From JADJLQ01 sp034439915 (GTDB lineage Bacteria > Bacteroidota > Bacteroidia > Chitinophagales > Saprospiraceae), in contig JAWXBI010000072.1 of NCBI GenBank assembly GCA_034439915.1, positions 1 to 10,312 on the forward strand: 10,312 bases of DNA. The letters are read 5' to 3'. Made by a program: the position numbers and the translations under genes. The notes under the pieces were generated by a model that had not been told where the DNA came from, searched no databases, and was given only the letters and a program-made list of their open reading frames with translations. Each line of letters starts with the position of its first letter. The stretch's first letter is position 1. Below are positions 1-6,025 of this stretch, in pieces.

Positions 1-74
1 ATGGAAGATATTTTATTTGTACCGGCAGTATATGAATAGGTCATATTATCCAATAAAGCTTGATCTTCATCAGC
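1..74 (-). pseudogene. possible RHS/YD-repeat remnant, cut by the left edge
   Basis: A minus-strand frame is open from about position 125 to the left edge. Its last residues, LLDNMTYSYTAGTNKISS, resemble the LDNLTYxYxxGTNKL segment typical of Bacteroidota RHS/YD-repeat proteins. The residues before this segment do not look like RHS, and a stop lies in frame only about 40 codons upstream, so a complete RHS gene cannot begin here. I read it as the broken 5' edge of an RHS fragment continuing beyond the window, or as a chance resemblance. The call rests on fewer than 20 residues. The rest of 1-150, downstream of the esterase stop, shows no convincing gene or terminator. Confidence 0.25.
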
Positions 75-150
75 AAATTCGTGTTGAAAACTAATTGCCA
101 AAAATATGTCAATTTGTCTGAATTTCTTTTACTGCAAATTTTGGGTAAAA

Positions 151-927
151 TCAAGTCAATACCCAATCTAAAAACACAGGCATCACCGATTTCCAGGTCT
201 GCACATCATGTTTTCCGCCCTCTACGAGGTGAAATTTCATGTCCTGTTCTTTATCAAAACCTTTGGCATGTAATTCATCCATCAGGTCGAGGGTATCATC
301 TATGACATCGATGATGCCATTTTGATTTCGGTCAGCTTTTTCATCTTCTGTTCCAGCCTGGAACCAAAATTTAAGTTCGGGACGTACAGTGGTATGTTTT
401 ATCCTGTGGTGCATCAAACGGTGATGGGTATCGTCGAGGATTTTTTCCGGGTGTCTCCACCAAAACGAACCGGAAAAAACACCTGCTTTGTTAAACCGTT
501 GAGGAGCATGCCAGGCTATGTCCATAGCGCTTAATCCCCCAAGGCTCCATCCCGCAATACAGGTGTCCAGCTGACTGTTCAACGGAAATTCATCATGTAA
601 CCAGGGTATGAGTTCGGAGAGAATAAATTGATTGTACTCCGCGGCGCGGTTGCCTCTCCCTGCATAATCTGCTGACCATTGCACCCCATATTCTTGTTTT
701 CTGCCTTCTCCTATAGCCGCGGCGCAACCTACAATCAGGACCGATTTTTGAAAGTTTGTGGATTTTTGATAAATCATGGTGTCCAGATCCATATCCGATA
801 AATCCTGACCATCATTGATTAAGATGAGCTGATCAAAATGGGGTTGTCCGGCCAGGCTTTGATAAAAGGTAAGATGGACCAATCTGGACAAATACTCCGA
901 ATTGAAATAATGTAAAGAACGGTTCAA
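151..927 (-). CDS. alpha/beta-hydrolase esterase (enterochelin-esterase-like family)
   Basis: A 258-residue protein with the alpha/beta-hydrolase esterase fold (PF00756-type). The nucleophile elbow GWSLGG puts the catalytic Ser at 128; LILINDGQD (34-42) is the typical early strand and loop, and GGKHDVQTW (237-245) supplies the catalytic His240. The acid is probably an Asp/Glu near 194-199. Residues 199-210 fit an EF-hand-like loop (D-x-N-x-N-G-x-I-D-x-x-D), so calcium binding is possible. No signal peptide is visible, so it is probably cytoplasmic. The start is inferred as TTG at 927: an in-frame stop lies just upstream and the first internal ATG is residue 46, inside the fold. It is divergent from the ATP-grasp gene 40 bp away, which suggests it acts on that pathway's product, for example by hydrolysing or releasing an ester or peptide. 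The substrate is unknown. Confidence 0.85.
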   Translation of the reverse strand: MNRSLHYFNSEYLSRLVHLTFYQSLAGQPHFDQLILINDGQDLSDMDLDTMIYQKSTNFQKSVLIVGCAAAIGEGRKQEYGVQWSADYAGRGNRAAEYNQFILSELIPWLHDEFPLNSQLDTCIAGWSLGGLSAMDIAWHAPQRFNKAGVFSGSFWWRHPEKILDDTHHRLMHHRIKHTTVRPELKFWFQAGTEDEKADRNQNGIIDVIDDTLDLMDELHAKGFDKEQDMKFHLVEGGKHDVQTWKSVMPVFLDWVLT

Positions 928-942
928 GGATGGAATATTTAT

Positions 943-968
943 TTATTTTGGGGCAAAATACAAACTTA
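943..968. promoter_or_regulatory. divergent promoter region with 17-bp palindrome
   Basis: The 40-bp gap between the divergent esterase and ATP-grasp genes holds TATTTTG-GGG-CAAAATA (944-960), a perfect 7-bp inverted repeat with a 3-bp centre. On the minus strand TAAGTTTG (968 to 961) matches the Bacteroidota -7 consensus TAnnTTTG exactly and would give the esterase a leader of roughly 27 nt. On the plus strand TTATTTTG (943-950) matches five of the six fixed positions and would give the ATP-grasp gene a leader of about 10 nt. Neither has a clear -33 box. The palindrome overlaps or abuts both -7 elements, so it could be an operator controlling both genes; that is inference. Confidence 0.45.
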
Positions 969-1927
969 TGAAGAAGATTGGAATCCTTCATGGTATGGAA
1001 AACAGTTTTCCCCCGGCCTTTGTTGAACGGATCAGTTCAATGAATATAGCCGGTATCCATGCAGAAGCAGTGCGTATCGATAAAGTGGTCCAGGGCGAGG
1101 CACAGGGTTATGATGTGATCGTCGACCGTATATCTCAGGATGTGCCTTTTTACAGGGCCATGTTGAAAAATGCGGCCATCACCGGTACGGCAGTGATTAA
1201 CAACCCATTCTGGTGGAGTGCAGATGACAAATTTTTTAATAACGCCCTGGCCATAAAAATCGGGGTTCCGGTACCCAAAACCGTGATTTTACCATCCAAA
1301 GAGAGGCCGCCAGATACCCAGGAGAGTTCATTCAAAAACATGGCATTTCCATTGGACTGGGAAAGTATGTTTAACTATATCGGCTGGCCTGCTTATATGA
1401 AACCCTTTGCCGGCGGGGGCTGGAAACATGTCTACAAGATCAGGGACCAGGATGATTTTTTTGAGAAATATGGGGAGACCAATCAATTGGTCATGCTCCT
1501 TCAGGAGGAAATTGTATTCGACAGTTATTACCGTTGTTATTGTATTGGCAGCAAACATGTAAAGATCATGCCTTACGAGCCGCGCAACCCTCATCACCTG
1601 CGGTATGACGCCCAAATTCCGCCTAATTCCGGCAAATTAATCGCACTCATCGAGTCCTATGTACTTAAACTCAATGAATACCTGGGTTATGATTTTAATA
1701 CGGTAGAATTTGCTGTTCGCGATGGGGTGCCTTATGCAATTGATTTTTGCAACCCCGCACCCGATGCCGATCTTCTTTCGGTTGGCCGGGAAAACTGGGA
1801 TTGGGTGGTCGACCACTCCGCGCGGTATGCCATCGAAAGGGCGCAGGCACATGTACCAAATCAGGATAACCTGACCTGGGGCAAGTATATTACGAAAAGT
1901 ATAAACCGGGAAGTCCTTCAATTATGA
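968..1927 (+). CDS. ATP-grasp domain ligase (RimK-like)
   Basis: A 319-residue protein with the ATP-grasp plan. INNPFWWSADDKFFNN (77-92) followed by IGVPVPKT (98-105) is the usual N-terminal domain-to-ATP-grasp linker. YMKPFAGGGWKHV (143-155) holds the ATP-binding Lys145 and glycine-rich loop, LLQEEI (177-182) is the hinge that contacts adenine, and Glu247, Asp259 and Asn262 (VEFAV and AIDFCNPAPD) are the expected magnesium ligands. Such enzymes activate a carboxylate as acyl-phosphate and join it to an amine or thiol. The closest relatives are RimK-like amidoligases rather than D-Ala-D-Ala ligase or biotin carboxylase, so it probably makes a peptide-like amide bond; substrates are unknown. 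The ATG at 968 has no clear Shine-Dalgarno. The stop overlaps the next start as ATGA, so the DUF1080 gene is translationally coupled. Confidence 0.85.
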   Translation: MKKIGILHGMENSFPPAFVERISSMNIAGIHAEAVRIDKVVQGEAQGYDVIVDRISQDVPFYRAMLKNAAITGTAVINNPFWWSADDKFFNNALAIKIGVPVPKTVILPSKERPPDTQESSFKNMAFPLDWESMFNYIGWPAYMKPFAGGGWKHVYKIRDQDDFFEKYGETNQLVMLLQEEIVFDSYYRCYCIGSKHVKIMPYEPRNPHHLRYDAQIPPNSGKLIALIESYVLKLNEYLGYDFNTVEFAVRDGVPYAIDFCNPAPDADLLSVGRENWDWVVDHSARYAIERAQAHVPNQDNLTWGKYITKSINREVLQL

Positions 1928-2781
1928 GGCCCTGGTGTTTTCCCCTGATGCTGGTTACCATACTGGCAACATTACATGCGCAAGGACAGGTATGGAAAAA
2001 AGATGCCGTTAAATTATTCAATGGTAAAAACCTGGATGGATGGGTTACTAAAATTCACCATCATGATTACCCGGTAAACTTTGGAAATACTTTTCGGGTA
2101 AAAAAGAAGAAAATTGTGGTCAACTATGACCAGTACGGTGAGTTTAAGAACCAGTTTGGACATCTTTATTATCATACCCCTTTCTCTTTTTTTCACCTTA
2201 AGCTGGAATACCGCTTTGTGGGTAGTTTGCAACCTGGAGCACCTGAGTATACCTTGCTGAATAGCGGAGTGATGTTTCATTCTCAGGATCCGGCCACCAT
2301 GCCCAAAGAGCAGGATTGGCCTATTTCTGTGGAAATGCAATTTCTAGCAGGGCTGGCCGATGGTAAACCCCGCCCGACAGGCAATATGTGTTCACCAGGT
2401 ACAGATATCGTTTTCCAGGGCAAAACGTATCCCGGCCATTGTCTTAATTCGACCAGCCCTACCCTGGATAAGGATACCTGGGTTCAGGCGGAATTGATAG
2501 TCCTTGGTGATTCGCTGATCCAACATATCATCAACGGTAAAAAAGTGCTGGAATATTCAAAGCCAACTATGGGAGGAGGCGTTGCCAACCGATACCAACC
2601 TTCATTATGGGAACCGGGCAAAGCACTGAAGTCGGGATTTATAGCTTTACAAAGTGAAGGTCAACCCATTGAGTTCAGAAATGTAGAATTAGTGAACCTC
2701 AGGGGGTGTATGGACCCCGGGGCAAAAAATTATAAACCCTATTTTATCAGTTCGGATCCATCCTCCTGTATTTGGAAATAA
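1924..2781 (+). CDS. secreted DUF1080 (3-keto-disaccharide hydrolase-like) protein
   Basis: A 285-residue protein starting with a signal peptide (about 1-20, hydrophobic core PLMLVTILATLHA, likely cut near HAQ-GQ). The body is DUF1080 (PF06439), a concanavalin-like jelly roll: LFNGKNLDGW (31-40), NSGVMFHS (113-120), SVEMQFL (135-141), and the closing LQSEGQPIEFRNVELV (242-257). Some members have 3-keto-glycoside hydrolase activity and many are uncharacterised, so a sugar role is only a family-level guess. After the domain comes a short tail, GCMDPGAKNY...DPSSC (261-282), a Cys-containing module seen in secreted Bacteroidota proteins; Cys262 and Cys282 may pair. No type IX secretion domain is visible. 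The gene overlaps the ATP-grasp gene by 4 bp, an odd pairing of a cytoplasmic ligase with a periplasmic or exported protein. Confidence 0.85.
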   Translation: MRPWCFPLMLVTILATLHAQGQVWKKDAVKLFNGKNLDGWVTKIHHHDYPVNFGNTFRVKKKKIVVNYDQYGEFKNQFGHLYYHTPFSFFHLKLEYRFVGSLQPGAPEYTLLNSGVMFHSQDPATMPKEQDWPISVEMQFLAGLADGKPRPTGNMCSPGTDIVFQGKTYPGHCLNSTSPTLDKDTWVQAELIVLGDSLIQHIINGKKVLEYSKPTMGGGVANRYQPSLWEPGKALKSGFIALQSEGQPIEFRNVELVNLRGCMDPGAKNYKPYFISSDPSSCIWK

Positions 2782-2823
2782 CAAATTGATTATAAGCTGA
2801 TTAGGAGGATTCTCATCTTTTAT

Positions 2824-2831
2824 TATCTTTG
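2824..2831 (+). promoter_or_regulatory. -7 element for the glutamine amidotransferase gene
   Basis: TATCTTTG is an exact match to the Bacteroidota -7 consensus TAnnTTTG and is followed by TACCC, a common context in this phylum. The start codon lies 25 bp downstream, which would give a leader of roughly 19 nt. At the expected 19-bp spacing the -33 position reads TTAG rather than TTTG, so that box is weak. The amidotransferase may therefore be transcribed separately, despite sharing orientation with the two genes before it. Confidence 0.5.
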
Positions 2832-2856
2832 TACCCTCTTACACAACCGACAGAGA

Positions 2857-3693
2857 ATGTTTACAAAAGAAAAAGAAGTGATTCGTATTGCTATTTTGGA
2901 TTTATACAACGGAGAGGCCAATGAAGGGATCCGGTGTATACATGAACTAATTCAGCAGTTTTCCGAAGAATCGGAACTTGAAATCATCACCGATACCTTT
3001 GCGGTGAGACTGAGCGAAGATATTCCTGATTTGTCGTATGACATATACATCAGCAGTGGTGGACCCGGCAGCCCTTTAGAAACCAAAGGGATGGGTTGGG
3101 ATACGAAATATTTTGAACTGATCGATTCTATTGAAGCCTGGAATATATTACCTCAAACGGTAAAGAAGCATGTATTTTTTATTTGCCATTCTTTCCAGAT
3201 GATTTGCAGGCATTACGGGTTTGCTGAAATCAGCCGGAGGGAGCCATCTTCCTATGGCATTTTTCCGGTTAATCTGACCCCTAAAGGCCGGGCAGAAACC
3301 ATATTTGAAACGCTGCCGGATGCTTTTTACATTGCAGATTTCCGTATGTTCCAGGTGATCCGTCCTGACCGTATCCAAATGGAGAAAAGAGGTTATGAAG
3401 TCCTGGCAGAAGAAAATCAAACGGCTCCGGGCAGTGTTGACCGGGCATTGATGGCTATTCGTTTTTCAGATTATTTTATTGGGACCCAATTTCATCCTGA
3501 GGCCGATCCGGAGGGTATGCTGGTGCACTTTTACGGGGCAAAAAAAGAACCTATAATTAATAATGTGGGTGAAGCCGCTTATCAGGAAATGGTCCTGCAT
3601 TTAAAGGACCCGGACAAAATCGCCAGAACCCGGTCAACCATACTGCCCAATTTTTTAAGATTGGCAACCAGTCAATTGGTATTGATCAACTGA
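2857..3693 (+). CDS. class I glutamine amidotransferase (GATase-1)
   Basis: A 278-residue stand-alone class I glutamine amidotransferase, related to the GuaA N-terminal domain. SSGGPGSP (66-73) is the oxyanion region, FFICHSFQM (107-115) is the nucleophile elbow with Cys110, and GTQFHPEAD (209-217) gives His213 and Glu215, so the catalytic triad looks intact. The domain hydrolyses glutamine and hands ammonia to a partner synthetase. No GMP-synthase ATP-pyrophosphatase domain follows, so this is not GuaA; the partner is probably the ATP-grasp ligase or another ligase outside the window. The tail after about residue 225 has no familiar motif. The ATG at 2857 has no strong Shine-Dalgarno. It ends 24 bp from the convergent sigma-linked membrane gene; that gap is A-rich without a hairpin. 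Confidence 0.88.
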   Translation: MFTKEKEVIRIAILDLYNGEANEGIRCIHELIQQFSEESELEIITDTFAVRLSEDIPDLSYDIYISSGGPGSPLETKGMGWDTKYFELIDSIEAWNILPQTVKKHVFFICHSFQMICRHYGFAEISRREPSSYGIFPVNLTPKGRAETIFETLPDAFYIADFRMFQVIRPDRIQMEKRGYEVLAEENQTAPGSVDRALMAIRFSDYFIGTQFHPEADPEGMLVHFYGAKKEPIINNVGEAAYQEMVLHLKDPDKIARTRSTILPNFLRLATSQLVLIN

Positions 3694-3717
3694 AGGCGGG
3701 TAAAAAAATAATAAAAT

Positions 3718-5289
3718 TTAATTTATCGAAGTTTTCACTCCCAACTCGAGGGATAAGGACCTGAACTGATCCCAGTTTGGACCAAATTGTTTGGTCAACA
3801 CCCGTTGTGAATAAGTCAATTGCGAATAAATATCCATTTTTGGATTTACTTTCCATTCCATTCCCAAGGATCCCTGGCCATATAATAAAGCTCTTCTTTT
3901 ATCCAGTATGGTGAATTGGTCTTCTACCCGATTTTTGATATAATTCTGTTCTACGGTCAACCGCAGATCATTGGAAGTCGTTACCTGTTTAATTTCAGGA
4001 AGGACATCATAAATTGCTTTGGCGATAAAATTGGCATTGACACCGGCGCTCGCATACGTTTTTAAACGGGTATTGCCTTTGGAGGTGTATTTGAGTGAAA
4101 TCGGCATCTCCACGATATCGTATTCAATTCTTTTAAAGTTGATGTTCCAGAACGGGTCCAGGTAATATTTGCGGTTGGGGGTATAGGAGCGTTTAGAGTA
4201 TCCCAAACCGATTTCCCCACCAATTCGTTTTTTGAAGTAATGGGCTTTAAAACCGGCTCCATAACCGATTGATTTGACTGTTTGTGCAGAATACAGGGGC
4301 GATTTAATCCCATAAATCAGCAGATATTGATCAGGCAGATAGATTTGATTGTAATCAGAATGGGTATACATTCCGAATTTCCAGGCACCCACCACAGCTT
4401 TAGTCAGGGATTTTACCAGATTAACAGATCGGGACAAAGGTATCTCGGACAATTCATTTTCGATTTGATCTGCACTCAATTCATTTGGATTGTGGAGGAC
4501 CAGGGTGGGGATTTTATGACTTAATCCTTGAGAGGATTGGTCTAAGCGGGTTGGTTGATTTAAGGACGACGGATTAAGGTTTATTAATTGAAAATGCTCC
4601 CGAAAAGCAACAGGTTGGTCAAGGACCCGGTCAATACCCTGAGTATAATTTGTTTCATTTTGGGTAGATTTAGTTGATATTGAACGGCCGGCAATTTGAT
4701 TCTCGAGGATATTGTCATCGGGCAAGCCGTTCTTTGGTAAAGCAGAAACTGGTCCTTCAACTGAAGGGTTGGTATTTAGGATGGAAGCGGTTTCTTTGTC
4801 GTTGAGGCCTAATACAGGAGCTTTCAATTTTCCTGCCTGGATAAATTGGAACAAGGTCAGCACAAAAAAACAAAACAATAAAGTTTCAATAGCTTTTGCC
4901 CGGTAATACTGTTTGAGGTATTTTTCTTCTGCGTCAATGCGGGCAGCCAATTTGGGCCAGGTAGCGGCATCGTATTTCCGGGTAATTCCCTTCAGTGAAT
5001 TGGAGACTACCTTGTCAAACTTTGCCTGGACGATCTGAGGTTCTTCGGCATCCAGTGCGACAGTATCCAGTTTTTTAGACAAAGAGTCCCAACTCTCCTC
5101 ATTATATTCTGGTTTAAAATCGGTCAATGCCGATTTGACGAGTTCATCCGCAGAGGTATCTTCAAATAAAGCCTCTTCTCCACGCTCCATGGCAGAGAGC
5201 ATAAACAAATCCCAGGCCCTGGGATCCTCAGCCTGCATTGGCTGATCCATTTTTTTCCTTACAATGTCATCAAACGCTTCAGTGTCCAT
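3718..5289 (-). CDS. sigma-linked membrane protein with beta-barrel-like C-terminus
   Basis: A 523-residue protein read from an ATG inside the end of the sigma gene (11-bp overlap), so the two are probably translated together. Residues 5-120 contain three diverged repeats, each with a hydrophobic helix, an acidic or Pro/Tyr turn and a Trp helix (Trp26, Trp67, Trp111). One hydrophobic helix follows (about 133-151, IETLLFCFFVLTLFQFI). Residues 155-295 are a low-complexity Asn/Ser/Gln/Pro-rich linker. Residues 300-523 alternate polar and hydrophobic residues in long strands, for example IGYGAGFKAHYF and IGGEIGLGYS, like an outer-membrane beta-barrel. By context I infer that it is the anti-sigma or sensor for the sigma factor: cytoplasmic repeats, inner-membrane anchor, periplasmic linker, outer-membrane barrel. 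The zinc-binding HxxxCxxC motif of ZAS anti-sigma factors is absent. No characterised homologue is recognised. Confidence 0.8.
   Translation of the reverse strand: MDTEAFDDIVRKKMDQPMQAEDPRAWDLFMLSAMERGEEALFEDTSADELVKSALTDFKPEYNEESWDSLSKKLDTVALDAEEPQIVQAKFDKVVSNSLKGITRKYDAATWPKLAARIDAEEKYLKQYYRAKAIETLLFCFFVLTLFQFIQAGKLKAPVLGLNDKETASILNTNPSVEGPVSALPKNGLPDDNILENQIAGRSISTKSTQNETNYTQGIDRVLDQPVAFREHFQLINLNPSSLNQPTRLDQSSQGLSHKIPTLVLHNPNELSADQIENELSEIPLSRSVNLVKSLTKAVVGAWKFGMYTHSDYNQIYLPDQYLLIYGIKSPLYSAQTVKSIGYGAGFKAHYFKKRIGGEIGLGYSKRSYTPNRKYYLDPFWNINFKRIEYDIVEMPISLKYTSKGNTRLKTYASAGVNANFIAKAIYDVLPEIKQVTTSNDLRLTVEQNYIKNRVEDQFTILDKRRALLYGQGSLGMEWKVNPKMDIYSQLTYSQRVLTKQFGPNWDQFRSLSLELGVKTSIN
4930..5277 (-). 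repeat. three Trp-helix protein repeats in the N-terminal domain
   Basis: Residues 5-39, 48-80 and 91-120 of the sigma-linked membrane protein align on a shared pattern: acidic or Phe start, hydrophobic-x-x-hydrophobic helix, Lys/Gln-Pro or Lys-Tyr turn, then x-x-x-W-x-x-hydrophobic with an acidic finish. The anchor pieces are DPRAWDLFML, NEESWDSLSK and DAATWPKLAA. Trp spacing is 41 and 44 residues. The copies are too diverged to show as DNA repeats. They are the likely sigma-binding part, because they precede the membrane helix. Confidence 0.55.
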
Positions 5290-5845
5290 GTATTTTGTCT
5301 TTTCCGATCAGTATTTCTTTTAGTTTAATTCTTGCTTTGACTAAATTCGATCTGGATGTACTTTCAGTAATACCCAATTTTTCCGCAATTTCCCGGTGGG
5401 AAAACCCTTCCAGGACATAGAGGTTAAATACAGAACGATACGCGAAGGTCAATTCCTGGATTGCTTTCAATATTTCTTTTTCCGTACACTTACTTACGGC
5501 ATCCACGTCGGAAGCCCCGACCGCATAGGCGGTTTCCAGATTTTCGGTTCTTCGCCGGTTTTCCTTTCTGTAATAGTCAATAGAGGTATTGACCATGATT
5601 CGCCTGATCCAGGCAGACAAGGAAGTACCCGGTTGGTATTTACTGATGTGTTTAAAAACCTTGATAAAACCTTCATGCATGATATCCATGGCATCTTCAT
5701 CTGTGTTGGCATAACGCAGACAAAGACCCATCATGGTACCATAATGATCTTCGTACAATTTTTTTTGCGCCCACCGTTCGTTGCGACTGCAGGCGTTAAT
5801 AAAATCTTCTTCGGACTGAAAAGGAATAATAATATCCATGACCAT
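5279..5845 (-). CDS. ECF-type RNA polymerase sigma-70 factor
   Basis: A 188-residue extracytoplasmic-function sigma factor. Region 2 spans about residues 25-95: WAQKKLYEDHYG at its start, then DEDAMDIMHEGFIKVF for core binding and -10 recognition, and LSAWIRRIMVNTSIDYYRK. Region 4 is at about 125-180, with a helix-turn-helix in SHREIAEKLGITESTSRSNL for -35 recognition. There is no region 1.1 or 3 and no extended C-terminus. I prefer the ATG at 5845 because AGGA lies 8-9 bases upstream; ATG at 5839 and TTG at 5863 are alternatives. Its end overlaps the next gene by 11 bp, so the membrane protein is probably its cognate regulator. The targets are unknown. It is divergent from the topoisomerase gene, and the shared 180-bp gap holds no obvious copy of a sigma operator. 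Confidence 0.93.
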   Translation of the reverse strand: MVMDIIIPFQSEEDFINACSRNERWAQKKLYEDHYGTMMGLCLRYANTDEDAMDIMHEGFIKVFKHISKYQPGTSLSAWIRRIMVNTSIDYYRKENRRRTENLETAYAVGASDVDAVSKCTEKEILKAIQELTFAYRSVFNLYVLEGFSHREIAEKLGITESTSRSNLVKARIKLKEILIGKDKIHGH

Positions 5846-5975
5846 TGGATTTAATCCTACCAAGTTAGGATAAAACGGTGAAATTCTTCTGCCTGCTGCC
5901 TAATTTATCTAGAATTTAACGGGTCTTCTGTTTTGAGGCCTACCAGGAAATGCGGCCAACCGGTAGGGGTTCCAT

Positions 5976-6006
5976 TTTCAAATTAAGATTATTATTAATA
6001 TGTTTG
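5976..6006 (+). promoter_or_regulatory. candidate promoter of topoisomerase IV subunit A
   Basis: TATGTTTG (5999-6006) matches the Bacteroidota -7 consensus TAnnTTTG exactly. TTTC (5976-5979), a near match to the -33 TTTG box, lies at the usual 19-bp spacing. The start codon is 19 bp further on, giving a predicted leader of about 13 nt. The remainder of the 180-bp gap to the sigma gene contains a 6-bp inverted repeat, CCTACC/GGTAGG (5939-5944 and 5962-5967), of unknown meaning. Confidence 0.5.
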
Positions 6007-6025
6007 TCCCGGAAATTTAGAACGC

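Noticed and set aside
12..23. TTTATTTGTACC resembling a plus-strand -7 element
   Set aside because: No plus-strand gene follows until 968, and the same bases read as possible coding sequence on the minus strand.
60..305. 81-codon plus-strand open frame overlapping the esterase end
   Set aside because: It lies mostly antisense to a well-supported gene and its translation shows no domain.
2760..2810. 8-bp inverted repeat ATCCTCCT/AGGAGGAT across the DUF1080 stop
   Set aside because: The 35-nt loop and lack of a T-run make it a poor terminator; the right arm also overlaps the weak -33 region of the next promoter. Chance pairing is likely.
2857..3693. GMP synthase (guaA)
   Set aside because: Only the glutaminase domain is present; the ATP-pyrophosphatase and dimerisation domains are missing at normal protein length.
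5396..5854. 152-codon plus-strand frame opposite the sigma gene
   Set aside because: An antisense shadow of a clear ECF sigma factor; no family features and no start signal.
5939..5967. CCTACC/GGTAGG inverted repeat in the sigma-topoisomerase gap
   Set aside because: A 6-bp stem with a 17-nt loop is expected by chance in a gap of this size; no operator call made.
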